Part shown: positions 23,255 through 34,605 of the stretch, in pieces
Layout of the letters: the number at the start of each line of letters is the position of its first letter
Numbering within the stretch: the stretch's first letter is position 1
From: Heterohyrax brucei
Taxonomy: Eukaryota > Chordata > Mammalia > Hyracoidea > Procaviidae
Reading direction: 5' to 3'
NCBI GenBank assembly: GCA_028571685.1
Contig: CM053140.1
Coordinates: 146,243,701 to 146,307,700, forward strand
DNA: 64,000 nucleotides
The notes under the pieces: generated by a model
Told to the model about the DNA's origin: nothing
The model's database searches: none
The model's input: only the letters and a program-made list of their open reading frames with translations
Translations under genes and position numbers: made by a program

Positions 23255-23533
23255 TGATGTTGCTTCTTGGTGCAGTTGTGGGGACTTTTGTATGCTTTAT
23301 TGTAATCCATACTGAAGACTATAGTCTTTGATCTTTATCAATAAGTGCTCCAAGTCCTCTTCACTTTCACCAAGCAAGGTTGTGTCATCTGCATTTCACA
23401 GGCTGTTAATAAGTTTTCCTCCAACTCTAATGCTCTTTTCTTCATGTAGTACAGCTTCACAGAGTATGTACTCAGCATACAGATTGAATAGGATTGCTGA
23501 AAGGATACTGCCCTGATGCAATGTTACAACTTT

Positions 23534-23711
23534 TTTGCTGGTACCTTCAAATGAAGCTTGGGCTTCTTCCTTCAGTACCATCAGTTTTTGATCATATGCT
23601 GCTTCCTGAAGTGACTGGATGTGATACAGTTCTTTTTGGTATAATGACTGTGTATTCCTTTTTCCATCTTCTTTTGATGTCTCCTGAATCATTCAGTATT
23701 TTGCCCATGGT
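23534..23711 (-). repeat. Second copy of the RTE linker segment, inside the RT region
   Basis: About 175 bp with high identity to 24196-24372. Both contain, in the sense direction, CATATGATCAAAAACTGATG-like and AAGGTACCAG-type blocks and encode SLYQKE...IQSLQ.AAYDQKLMVLKEE. Confidence 0.85.
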
Positions 23712-24195
23712 AGGTATCCTGTTCAAATGACTGCCTGTTGATCTATGTAAGGTTCCTCATGAGCACAATGGAATGGAATTCCCATTCTTCACAATGTTAT
23801 TTATCATGTTATAATACACACAGCTAATTGCTTTTTTGTAGTCAGCAAAACAGAGGAAAACAAATTCTTGTGCTCTGTACTTTCAGTAAGGTATATCTGA
23901 CATCCATGTCCTCTTCTGAATCCAGCTTGAATTTCTGGCAGTTCCCTGCTGATGTACTGATACAGCCACTTTTGAAGAACCTTCTACAGTATTTTACTTG
24001 TGTATGATATTATTGATATTGCTTGATAATTTCTGCATTCAATTAGATAACCTTTCTTTGGGATAGGCATAAATATGGATTTCTTCCAATCAATTAGCTG
24101 TCTTCTCAATTTCTTGGCTACATGAGTGAGCATTTCTAGAGCTGCTTCTACTTGTTGAAATATCTCAATTGATATTCCATCGGTTTCTGGAGTCT

Positions 24196-24372
24196 TGTTT
24201 TTTTCTGGTACCTTCAAGTGAAGCTTCAACTTCTTCCTTCAGTACCATCAGTTTTTGGTCATATGCTGCCACCTGAAGTGACTGGATGTCATCCACTTCT
24301 TTTTGGTATAGTGACTGTGTATCCCTTCTTCCATCTTTGGATGCATCCTGAATCATTCAGTGTTTTGCCCAT
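24196..24372 (-). repeat. RTE linker segment in its expected place
   Basis: Encodes QSLYQKEVDDIQSLQVAAYD then QKLMVLKEEVEASLEGT immediately before the KTPETDGI block, where the related RTE at 45108-46300 also has PLYQKK and the APGIDRI block. Confidence 0.8.
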
Positions 24373-25852
24373 GGAACCCTTCAATATTACAGCTCAAGGC
24401 TTGACATTTTTCTTCAGTTCTTTCAGCTTGAGAAATGTGAAATGTGTGCTTTTGATTTTCTAACCTCAGCTCTTTGCACGTCATAGTACTTTGTCTTCTT
24501 GAGCCACCCTTTGAAATCTTCTGTTCAGCTCTTGTACTTCATTTCTTCCTTTTGCTTTAGCTACTCGATGTTTAAGAGCAAGTTTCAGAGTCTCTTCTGA
24601 CATCCATATCAGTCTTTTTCATAACTTTTTGCTTTCTTCATGTATGATATTCTTGATGTCATTTCACCACTTATCTGGTCTTGTGGACATCAGTCTGTTC
24701 TTCAGATGATCTCTAAGTTCAGGTAGGATATGCTCAGGATCATACTTTGGCTCTTGTGGTCTTGTTCTAATTTCCTTCATCTTCAGCTTGAACTTCCATA
24801 TAGGCAATTGATGGTTTCATCTTCAGTCAGCTCCAGCCTTGTTCTGACTGATGATGTTGAGATTTTCTATCGTCTCATTCTACAGACAGAGTAGATTTGA
24901 TTCCCGTGGGTTCCATCTGGCAAGGTTCATATGTATGGTTGCTGTTTACATTGGTGATGAGAGGTATCTTGCAAAGTTCTGTCATGCAATCTCCGGCATC
25001 ATTTCTGTAACCAAGGCCGTATTTTATAAGTGCCAATCCTTTGTCTTTGTTTCTAACTTCTGCATTTCAATCACCAGTAATTATCAGTGTATCCTGATTG
25101 CATGTTCCATCAATTTCAGAATGTGGAAGCTGGTAAAAATGGTCAACTTTTTAATCTTTGGCCTTAGTCGTTAATGTGTAAATGTGAACAGTAATCATAT
25201 TATTTGGTTGTCTTTGTAGGCATGTGGATATTATCCCATCACTTACAGCATAGATCTCAAAACGTTCTTTTTCATGATGAATGCAATGCCATTCTTCAAG
25301 CTGTCATTCTCAGCATGTTGAACCATATAGTTGTCTGATTCAGAATAGCCAATACCAGTATTTCAGCTGGCTAATGCATAGGATATCAGCGATTTTGTGT
25401 TCTATTTCATTTTTAATGACTCTTAGTTTCTTAGATTTGTGCTTCGTGTATTGCACATTTAGATTATCAATGGATGTTTGCAGCTGTTTCTTCTCATTTT
25501 TAAGTCTCACCACATCAATAGATGAAAGTCCTGAAAGCTTGACTCCATCCACATCATTAAAGTTAACTATACTTTGTTGGCTCTTCCCCCAGTCACTTTT
25601 TGTGTGCCTTCCAACCTGAGGAGGCTCATCTTCTGGCACCTGTGCTGGGCAGTGTTCTGCTATTCATCAGCTTTCCACTGGGTTTTTTTTTCCTTCTCCC
25701 TAGTCTGTCTTAGTCTGGAAGCTCAGCTGAAACCCCTCCATCATGGGTGATTCTGCTGGCATTTGAATAACAGTGGCATAGTTCCCACTATCATAGCAAC
25801 ATGCAAGCTCCCACCATACGACAAGTTGACAAGCCCATGAGGGTTCCCCCTT

Positions 25853-26459
25853 CATAATTACTAATCTCTAGCATAATATTTTTGTACCATGGAATACTGG
25901 TTCTCAAGAGCATTTCATCCACTGACTTTAGCGTACATTTATTCTCACCTGAATCATTTATTATATAGAGGTGCAAATGGTGATTTTTTTAAATCTCTTA
26001 ATTTCATCTACATTTATTAGTAGATAGTAGTCTAGTTTTTATAAAGAGACTTTTTTCCATTTCCTGTTTTTCGCAACCCCTTTCTCTTTTTGAAATATCA
26101 TTATGTCCTCATGGATTGTTTTAAAAATTACTCCATGTATTGCTGTCAGCTACAGCCACAGTTACTTCTTTTTGATGCTCTGAGCCAGCTGCAAGTATAA
26201 GTCACTTTAAACTAGCTCTTATGTACTTATTTTAGGTACAACATGATGTTTTTCACCTCTCCTAAACCTAGAATGCCAGCTACAGTGTTTCCTCAGGGAT
26301 TCTATCCGTTGTTACTGAGATGTCATTGCTTCTAGGCCATTTCAGTGAGCAGAACTAGGATTTTTTTTTTTTAAGAAGATCATGAATCCAAATTGATATT
26401 CACAATCAAAACTTAACATTACAAGGCTTTATTCTTACATTTCCCTCCATTCTCTCTTT
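25853..26459. other. Intergenic, nothing recognised
   Basis: AT-rich sequence between the RTE and the L1, with a short poly-T at about 26361. No gene, RNA or repeat is evident. Confidence 0.5.
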
Positions 26460-27392
26460 TTCTCCATAAACATTTTATTGTGTTTTCAATGAAAGTTTAC
26501 ACAGCAAATTCGTTTCCCATTCATCAGTTCATACACAATGCATTCTGTGCCATTGTTTGCTTATCCCTGTAATGTGTTGGCATCTCCCTGTTTCTACCCT
26601 GTAATCCCTGTTTTCATCCATCTAGTTTCCCTGCTCCCCTCACCCCCCGCCTTCTCATCTTTGCTTTTGGGCCAGTGTTGCCCATTTGGTGTCATGTAGC
26701 TGATTGTTCTAAACAGCACATTGCTTCTGCACGTTACTGTGTATTTTACAGGCCAATCTAGTATTGGGCTGGAAGATGACCTCCAGGAGTGGCTTTCATT
26801 CCAGATTAAAGAGTGTCATAAGGCAATCATCTCCAGCATTCCTCCAGTCTCTGTTAGCACAGTAAGTCTGACTTTTTTTATGAATGAACTCTGTGTTTTC
26901 TCTCCATTCTCACTGAAACTTGCTTTTATGTCCCCATTCAGAGCAGTTGTTCATTGTAGCTGGGCACCATCTAGTTCTTCAAGTCACAGGCCAGAGGAAG
27001 CTGTGGTTTGTATGGCCCGTTTGCCCTGTGGACTAATTATTTTCTTGAGTCTTTGGTTTCCTTTGCTCCACATAGGAGGAGATCGATAGTTGTATCTTAG
27101 ATGGCCTCTCACAAGTTTTTAAGACCCCAGATGCTACTCACGAAACTAAGATTAGAAACTTACCATTATGAACTCTTTAGATTGACTTAGATGTCCCCTA
27201 ATACTATGGTTCTGAGACTTCAATCCCAGTAACTCAGTTGCATAAGCTGTTGGGCTATATCTATGAAGTTCCCATAACTGTGCCCGTGTGTGCTCTATTA
27301 TATATTTGAATGTATATGCAGGACACACAAATATATAAATGCATATACTCCCATAGTTCCTCTCACATCTCTTAGTGTACATATTTACCTAT

Positions 27393-27528
27393 GTGGAAAC
27401 CCTTGTGGCATAGTGGTTAAGAGCTGCAGCTGCTAACCAAAAACCAGCAGGCACTCCTTGGAAACTCAATGAGGCAGTTCTGCTCTGACCTGTAGGGTCA
27501 CTGTGAGTTGAAATTGACTTGACTGTTT
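27393..27528 (+). repeat. AfroSINE nested in the L1
   Basis: Head AACCCTTGTGGCATAGTGGT, CAGGCACTCCTTGGAAACTC, tail AGTTGAAATTGACTTGACTG; a little shortened in the B-box region. Confidence 0.9.
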
Positions 27529-29030
27529 ATCTACCTATGTAACCACTCACAAAACTTTGCTTCTTGTTACTGTTGCTGCAGGATTCTGTATGTTGTAGCA
27601 TTTACTGTAATTGTCCTTTATTCTTGAGTACCACTCAGTGTTTTCATTTACCTTGTTCACTTTGTATTGACTTCCCCCATATTGTGTATTGCCTTTCCCT
27701 TCATCAGAATTGATGTGTCTACTATCCAGTAACTGATTCACCCCCTTAACCCTCCTGTACCTGGTAATTGTCAGAGAACTCTGCTTTTTGTGTGTAAACC
27801 TGTTTACTTATTAGAAAAGCAGAATCATGTGACATTTGTCCTTTTGTAATTGATTGATTTATTCTAACAAAACATCACCCAGATTCATTCAGGTTATGTT
27901 TCACAGATTCATCATTGTGCTGTATTCCATAATATATATGTACCATAATTTGTTTTTCCATTCATACATTAATGGACACATAGGTTGTTTCTATCTTTTT
28001 GCTATTGTAAATAATGCTGCAGTGAGCATAGGTGTGTGTATGTCCAACTATGTCTCTGCTCTTATTTCTGTAGCATATATTTAGGATATACACGTAGGAG
28101 TGAGATTGCTGATCATATAGTGTTCCTAGATAAAGTTTCTGAGGGAGCACCGTATCGTTTTCTATAGGCATTATAACATTTTACAATCCCACCAGCAGTG
28201 TATAAGAGTTCTCAATATCCCCACAACCTTGTCAGCATTTCTTGTTTTCTGGGTTTGTTTGTTTGTTTTTTTGATTAAAACTATTTTTACGGGGGTGAGA
28301 TGGTATCTCATTGTAGTTTTGATTTGCATCTGTCTAATGGCTGCTCACTGCAAGTATTTCTTCATGTGTTTGTCAGCTGGCTGAATGGTAAAGTGTCTGT
28401 CCATGTGCTTTGCCCATTTTTTGATTGCATTGTTGTATTTTTATTGTTGAAGTGTTGTAATTTTTACATATTTTTGAGATTAGACTTTCATCAGATACGA
28501 CATTGCCACAAAGGTTTTTCTCCATCTGCGGTTTCTCCTTTACTCTTTTGATAAAGTCTTTGTATGAGCACATGTATTTGATTGTTAAAAGGCCCCAGAT
28601 GTCTATAGTTTATTGTCTTCTATAGTCTGTGCCATTTTAGTCATGTCTCATGGTGTATTTGCCCATAAATTGGAAACCCCTAGTTTTGTCCCTGAGTTAT
28701 CTTCTAGGAACTTCATGGTTTTAGATTTAAGCCTTTGATCTATTTTCAGTTAGTTTTTGTGCCTGGTGTAAGGTGTGGATCCTGTTTCATTTTTCTACCA
28801 TTTGTTATCAAGTTTTGCCAGCATCAGTTTTTAAAGAGACTGTCTTTTCCCCATTGAATGGACTTTGACCCTTTGTCAGAGAAGAGCTAGCCATGACTGG
28901 ATGGATTTACTTATTTTGGTTTTGTTTACCATGGTTGAAAAGTACAAATTCTGACACAGAAGTGTGAGGCCTCTTACATTATTCTTTTTCAATCATGCTT
29001 TGGCTGTTTAGGAGCTGTTTCCTTTGCAGG

Positions 29031-29180
29031 GAGGCCTGGAGGCAGAGGGGTTAGTCAAGAGGTTGGCTGTTAACCAAAAGGCCAGCAGTTTGAGTCCACG
29101 AGACACTCATTGGAAACTCTGTCCTATAAGGTCACTGTGAGTTGGAATTGACTCAGCAACAAATGGTTTATTTGGTTTTT
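29031..29180 (+). repeat. AfroSINE nested in the L1
   Basis: Diverged head near GGCAGAGGGGTTAG, GTTAACCAAAAGGCCAGCAG, tail AGTTGGAATTGACTCAGCAA. Lacks part of the middle. Confidence 0.85.
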
Positions 29181-29978
29181 ATTTCCACATAAGTTAATCA
29201 TTAGTTTTTCCATTTCATTAAATAACATTGTTGAGATTCAGCTTGGTATTGCATTATAGCTATAGATCATTTTGGATAGTGTCAACATTTTCATAATGTT
29301 AAGTGTCCCAGTCCATGAGTGTGGTATGTTTTTCCATATATATAAATCTCTTGGTTTCTTGCAGTAGCATTTTATAGGTTTCCTTGTATGAGTCTCTTGC
29401 CTCTCTTTTCTCTTACTGTAAAAATCTTGCTTCCTAATAACATCATTGTTTCCTTGTTTTTGTGATTATACATAGTATTTATTTCAACTCCATAATAGCA
29501 GTGTTACTACTAAAAAATAAGTATACTGCGTAAAGTTTAAGATTTTTTTTGGCAGTTCTCATTTCCTGAGACTACAGCCTACTAAAAAAATGGATTTGAT
29601 GGTGCACAACATAGATGTACAGTGAGTTTACTACTTTCAAAAGTTAATGGAAATGACTTTGTGGTGATATTATCAGTGTGATATGATTAGGTTCTCTTTG
29701 TAAATTCAAATCTAAAATTTACTTTTATAAATTTTATGTATGTTTTATGAAAAGTTAAAACTATAGAAAAAGTATATTAAAGAAGTTTCCTTCTCTGTCC
29801 ACTTAATTCCTAACCACCTGTGGTAGGTGTTTTTATTAGTTTCTAGTTTTTGTGATTCTTATTAAAAAATACATAAATTGCTGTATTTACTGTATTGCTT
29901 TCACTATGTGAACTGTGTGCTTTCTGCAGTTTCTTTTGATGTTTTAAAAGGTTTGTGTATTATCTTTATTATCACTTT

Positions 29979-30124
29979 TCCACTGCTGTTGAGTCAATTA
30001 CAGTGACCCTACAGGTCGGAGTCGAACTGCCCCCATTGAGTTTCAAGGAGCACCTGGGAGCTCTGAACTGCTGATCTTTTGGTTTGCAGATGCATTACTT
30101 AATCACCATGCAACCAGAGTTTCC
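29979..30124 (-). repeat. AfroSINE, first of a same-strand pair
   Basis: Antisense: GCTGTTGAGTCAATTACAGT, TCGAACTGCCCCCATTGAGT and head GCAACCAGAGTTTCC. Confidence 0.85.
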
Positions 30125-30156
30125 ATAATCCTCTTAGAGCCCTCTTTTCTTCTGTG

Positions 30157-30345
30157 TCCAGCCATGTGCTAGGTTGATTCTGACTCTAGAAGACTATGTG
30201 TGCTAAGAGTAGAACCAGACTCTGTAGGGCTGATTTTTTGGAAGTAGACTGGCAGCACAAGGTGCCTCTGGGTGGACTTAAACCTTCACCCTTTCTGGTT
30301 AGCAGACTTCCTTGTTAGCAGCCTTTCTAAAGCAGCTGAGCACAT
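30157..30345 (-). repeat. AfroSINE, variant module, second of the pair
   Basis: Antisense: GTGCTAGGTTGATTCTGACT, then TTTTTTGGAAGTAGACTGGC (variant module) and ACCCTTTCTGGTTAGCAGAC. Strongly diverged, about 30 bases from the previous copy. Confidence 0.7.
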
Positions 30346-30599
30346 TACTGTATGTATCACCCAAGAATTCCTTTTTGTTTGTCTCAGCTTCTGTTATTTG
30401 GTTTGCCTCCTTTTAATGATTTTTGACTCCCTTCTGACTATCCTGGTGACAAGCAGTGCATTTACTGTACTTTACCTTTTTCCTGTTGTCTCACATTTTT
30501 AGTTGTCTTGTTTGTATTTTAGTAGAAAATGTAACATTTACACATTATTTCTCATCCTGTTCCTACTTTTATTATAAAATGTATTTTTAACAATCAAAA

Positions 30600-31680
30600 T
30601 ATATTAATAGTCTCCCCCAGTACTTTAGCTAAGTCTCCTCAGATCAGTTCTTGTCCAGATAAAGTTTTAGTAGAGTACTCAAGGAAAGCTTCTAAGTGCA
30701 GTATCCTCAGAGTTCTTGTATGTTTAATGTTTCTTCTAGAGCACAGATAGGTGAAGTACATCTTGACTGGATATAAATCTTTGGCTTACCCTTTCTTCTT
30801 GAGTTTTTTGTATGTTTTGTAAAGAAATCTGGTGTCACGTGATTTTTTTTCCTTTGGAAATGGTGTTATTTTTGTTTGTTGTTAATTGCCAAGGTAAGAT
30901 AAATTTTTCTTTAAAGGTTAATAGTTTATTAGAATATGTCTCAGAGATAACTGACAGTTTAGTTGCTCTAACTGCATGATAAGCTCCTTTTCGATACATA
31001 GGTGTACGTCTTTTATTTTAGAACATTTTCTTAGCTTATAGTTTTAAATGTTAGTTCTGTTCCATTGATATTTGCTCTTCAGACTCATACTGTAAGTAGG
31101 CCAGATCTTCACTGCTGTTCTGCTATAAGTATCATTTTCTCTTTGATCCTTCTAATTTTTATTTTTCTGCTCATGGCTGTTTTTCCTTTTTCATGTTTCA
31201 TATTGTACTTTCATTTGTTCATCTTAAAACCCAAATCTACTGGCGTCAAGTCAATGCTGGCTCATAGAGACCCTATAGACAGAGTAGAACTGCCCCATGG
31301 AGTTTCCAAGGATCACCTGGCAAATTTCAACTACCAGCCTCTTGGTTCGCAGATGTAGCAGTTAACTACTGCACCACCAGGGTGTCCTCTAAGTATGTCT
31401 GTAATGTAGTTTTCATTTCTCTGATTGTTTTGTCTTTCAAGTCTGTTCTCTGAGTTTGATCAATTCCTATTTCATATCTTCTTGTGGAGCTTTTGAAGTT
31501 TTATTTTCTGTGCATTTCATATATACAGCTAGCTTTTTGATTACATTTACTTAATGTTGGAATGCTGTATATAGTTTGCTTCATGTATTCTGGAGGGTAG
31601 TATTTTCTATTGGTTGTAAAGTCTTTATTTTCTGTTTTGACAGTAATTTTTTGGTGCCTTTTTCTGTGTATAATAAAATG
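30600..31680 (-). repeat. Possible degraded L1/HAL1-like sequence
   Basis: T-rich phrases (AAGAAATCTGGTGTCACGTG, AATATGTCTCAGAG, TTTCATTTCTCTGATTGTTT) recall old L1-type antisense sequence. Resemblance is weak; part may be unique. An AfroSINE lies within. Confidence 0.3.
31228..31386 (-). repeat. AfroSINE, full length
   Basis: Antisense: ACTGGCGTCAAGTCAATGCT, CAGAGTAGAACTGCCCCATG and head GCACCACCAGGGTGTCC. Confidence 0.9.
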
Positions 31681-31689
31681 TGTGCGATG

Positions 31690-32110
31690 TTCTTGGATCA
31701 GCAGTAACAGGTGGTTCTGTGCACAGATGGGGGGAAGGGAGTGGATGATTTACTCAGTTTCACAGTTTAAGAGTGCAGTTTCTTTATAATGACACATTTT
31801 GTAGGGTGTGGAGGTTTGGATTTTATGATGTAATCTTGTTTCTCTGGAGTCTTCAGCTGTAGTCACTTGTCCCCTTCCGGGGGTTCCCTCTGTCTTCCAG
31901 GGCCTCTTTTTTTTTCCAGGTGTGTTGCCTTCCTGAGGCAACCACCTCTGGTCTAACTGTCTGTACCGTGGATTCTGCCTGTTTCCATGCCTGTCCCTTG
32001 GCATTCTCATCAGTTTGGGGCACTCCCTGTGTCCTCCTGAATTGTTTGGTTTTGCTATGTTAGTCGTGGTAGTTTTGTTGTCTGTAACCAAAGAAGCTTC
32101 GCTGACATAT
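31690..32110. other. Unclassified, moderately GC-rich block
   Basis: GC content rises relative to both flanks, and a 113-codon open frame lies on the minus strand (31750-32091). It matches nothing I recognise. It may be an unrecognised LTR or L1 5' part. Confidence 0.3.
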
Positions 32111-32548
32111 CAACCTCTTAGGACTGCTGTATTGTAATAGCTAGTTCTTTGATATTTATCACACCAAATACACATACAAAACCAAATCTATATGCACATG
32201 TTAGAAGAGGACATCTCTAGATTGCCACTTAGCCTTCTTAGCATAAAATGGGGGACACTGGACACTCAACATGCATTACCTTATTACCTTATTTCCAAAA
32301 GGTCTTAGCACAATCTCTTACTAACTTAAATATACTTGTGCTTGTTTTGTAACTGTGTGCCTCACTAGAATAGAATGTCCATGCAGATAAATATGATTTA
32401 TTGGTTGTCTCCAATGTCTAAAGAAGTGACATATGTAAGTACTAAATAAAATTTTTTTAATGACTGAATAATAATTCAGCTCTTAAGGTTGATAAAATTG
32501 GCACAGCCAGATGAAGTACGATTTTGAGCATGTCTTAGCTATTTAAAG

Positions 32549-32703
32549 TAACCCTGGTGGCACAGTGGTTGAAGCAATTGCTAACCAAAAGGTTGGTGGC
32601 TTGAAACCACCAGCAAGTCTTAGTGACAATCTGTTTCCATAGAGATTTATACTCTATGGGGTGCTTATAAGTCAAATGATTTGACAGCAGTGGATTTGGT
32701 TTT
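32549..32703 (+). repeat. AfroSINE, full length
   Basis: Head AACCCTGGTGGCACAGTGGT, AACCAAAAGGTTGGTGGCTT, tail AATGATTTGACAGCAGTGG. Abuts the MaLR LTR on its right. Confidence 0.9.
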
Positions 32704-33632
32704 AGTTATTTAGTGCTACTATAACAAATGCTAGAAGTAGGTGGCTTTAAAAACAGAAATCTATTTTCTCACAGTTTAACAGGCTAGAGGTCCAAATTCA
32801 GGGTGCTTGCTTTTCTAAATTCAGAAGAAATCTTTCTCTGTTAGCTCTGGAGGGAGGTCCTTGTCTTTTTTGAGCTACTCCATGGGGCTCTTCATGTGGC
32901 TTAGCATTTGTCATGGATTAAACTGTGTCCCCCTAAAAATGTGTGTAGCCATTTGGCTGGGCTATTATTCCCAATATTTTGTGATTTTACTATTCTACAT
33001 ATTCTCAGCTCTGCCTGTGGCTAATAGATAGGATGATTATGTTAGAAGAGGATTAGGGTGGGACTGCAAAACCCTTGCTAATGGAGTTTCCCTGGAGTGT
33101 AGCTTTTGTAACCTTTTATCTCTTCATCCTATGGGAGATAAAAAGAGAAGGAAGCAAGCAGAGAATTGGGAACCTCACACCATCAGGAAAGCAGCACCGG
33201 TAGTAGAGTGTGTCCTTCAGACCTGAGGTTCCTTCACCAAGATGCTCCCTGGACAAAGACTGATGCAACACAAGGCCCTTCCTCCACAGCTGACAAAGAG
33301 GGAAGGCCCTCGCATGAGTGGACATCCTGAATTCGGACTTCTAGCCTACTGGACTATGACAAAATAAAATTTCTCTTTTTAAAGCCATCTGCTTTGTGGT
33401 ATTTCCGTTAGAGCAGTACCAGGTAACTGAAACCTTGTCTCTCTTCCCCCATCTCCTCTTCCTTTTATCTGTTTCTTTTGTATTTTTTAATGGACTGATT
33501 CAAGACACATCCACACTGTTCTTGTCTCAGTACCATAACAAAGACAACCTATTCTCAAATGACATTATAACCGCAGACACTGAAGTGAGGATTTACGATA
33601 CATACTTTTACAGGACACAATTCAGTCTATAA
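32704..33632 (-). mobile_element. MaLR-type LTR fossil with another LTR nested inside
   Basis: Left part 32704-32908 (TTATTTAGTGCTACTATAAC, then GGGTGCTTGC) and right part 33434-33632 (CAAATGACATTATAACCGCA, ending CACAATTCAGTCTATAA) are the two halves of one antisense LTR, split by the LTR at 32909-33433. Adjoins MaLR-like internal sequence to the right. Decayed, non-coding. Confidence 0.65.
32909..33433 (+). mobile_element. MaLR-type solo LTR, complete-looking, nested
   Basis: Starts TGTCATGGATTAAACTGTGT and ends GTACCAGGTAACTGAAAC; includes a poly(A) signal-like GACAAAATAAAATTTC near 33357. About 525 bp, the same type as 7638-8163 but on the plus strand. It entered an already inserted LTR and is thus younger than it. 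Confidence 0.75.
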
Positions 33633-33639
33633 AATTCAT

Positions 33640-34215
33640 TGGCCCTCCAAAATTCATGGCCTTGCCACAAACACTCACCCCACCACTTCATCCCCAAAGT
33701 CTGAGACTCCAAGTCCAAAATCGCATCTTCTTGAATCATCTAAATCAAATATGGGTGAGATTTCAGGCATGTTCTATCCTGAAGTAAAATTCCTCTTCAT
33801 CTGTGAACCTGTCAAATCCAGAAGACAAGTTGTCTGTTTCCAAACCACAATGGTAGAACAGGCAGAAGAAAGACATTTCCATTACAAATCGGAGAAATTA
33901 GAGGAAAGGAAAAGAACATGGGTAACAAAGAAGTCCAAAACCCAACAGAACACTTAACCTTAGCTCTCAAGTCTTGAAAACAATCCTCTGTTCTCCAGGA
34001 CCGTCTGGGCAATGGGCTTTCCAGGCTCTGGTTGTTGGCCATGTTCCCTGGATTCCGGGTGGAGGCCCTCTGCCCTGGGCTTCAGCTCCACCTTTCAGGC
34101 CCACTGGGATGACAACTGCTCCTTCAGCTTTGGGTGGCCCTGTTCTTTCACCCCTTTGGGCAGTAGCCCCACCCCCCAGCACTCATGAATAACAGCCCCA
34201 CACTCCAGAAGCTAT
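33640..34215 (-). mobile_element. MaLR internal-region relic
   Basis: CTCCAAGTCCAAAATCGCAT, then AATCAAATATGGGTGAGA and CCAAACCACAATGGTAGAAC follow the order of the MaLR internal region known from THE1/MST elements. It sits beside the LTR at 32704-33632 and likely belongs to it. Decayed and non-functional. Confidence 0.55.
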
Positions 34216-34399
34216 GTAGTGAAGCTCTGACTCTTAAATCTAGCAAGGCCTGACTCTCTACCCTTGGCAAAGATGCAGCACTGCTTCCCATACTTCTTCC
34301 GACAGTTCTGCTGATCTCAGAACTGCTCCAGGGATGAGCCTTCTCTTTCCTTGGAGAAGAACGTATGTAGCTCCTTGGGCATGTTTCTTGTCTGTAGAA

Positions 34400-34605
34400 T
34401 TCCAAGAGGCAGACAGCATTCTTTCTCTGCCCTCTTCAGATGGAAGATTGACAACAGAGACCTTCCTCCAGAGCTCACAAAGCCTTCCTCTGGAGCTGAT
34501 GCCCTGAATTTGGGCTTGTAGCTTACTGGACTCTGACAGAATAAAATTTCTCTTTAAAGCCATCCACTTGTGGTATGTCTGTTGCAACAGCAGTAGAGTG
34601 AAACA
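34400..34605 (+). mobile_element. MaLR-type LTR, 3' part
   Basis: CCTGAATTTGGGCTTGTAGC, ACAGAATAAAATTTCTC and AAAGCCATCCACTTGTGGTA match the last 200 bases of the LTR at 32909-33433. Partial fossil. Confidence 0.6.

Larger units (their letters stand above)
22191..25852 (-). mobile_element. Near-full-length RTE (BovB-like) LINE, rearranged and inactive
   Basis: Antisense element of about 3.4 kb after subtracting an L1 insertion. From its 5' end (right): a 5' UTR (about 25640-25852); a leader with MPEDEPPQVGRHTKSD (25591-25639); an endonuclease region (about 24900-25450, with an NAEV-type D/NWNAK relic and a QDTLIITGD-like run); a linker; reverse-transcriptase blocks (KTPETDGISIEIFQQVEAAL near 24150-24210, IDWKKSIFMPIPKKG, YQAISIISYTSKIL, then LHQGSILSAILFNLYAEYIL near 23480-23530); and a C-terminal part down to about 22670. 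Many stops and frame changes make it inactive. Two internal rearrangements are listed as findings. The 3' end (22191-22440) has ACAATGGGCTCAAACATGCT and a tail resembling AfroSINE, which supports RTE as the SINE's helper. Family: RTE, as known in elephant. Confidence 0.88.
26460..29400 (-). mobile_element. L1 LINE, 5'-truncated, with ORF2 C-terminus and 3' UTR
   Basis: Antisense. The 3' UTR begins at the left (GAAAGTTTACACAGCAAATT, CATTTGGTGTCATGTAGCTG, GGGCACCATCTAGTTCTTC, TTTTTAAGACCCCAGATGC at 27116). ORF2 C-terminal sequence follows from about 27850: CTATTGTAAATAATGCTGCA, TTACAATCCCACCAGCAGTG and GTGAGATGGTATCTCATTG, all standard L1 landmarks in reverse. It ends at about 29400 within ORF2. 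Two AfroSINEs are nested (27393-27528, 29031-29180). Many stops; inactive. Confidence 0.88.

Noticed and set aside
23396-25639. RT and endonuclease-like frames as host genes
   Set aside because: They belong to one inactive RTE LINE, shown by block order and its SINE-like tail.
26721-27089. 122-codon plus frame
   Set aside because: Lies antisense in an L1 3' UTR; shared blocks with other L1 3' ends explain it.
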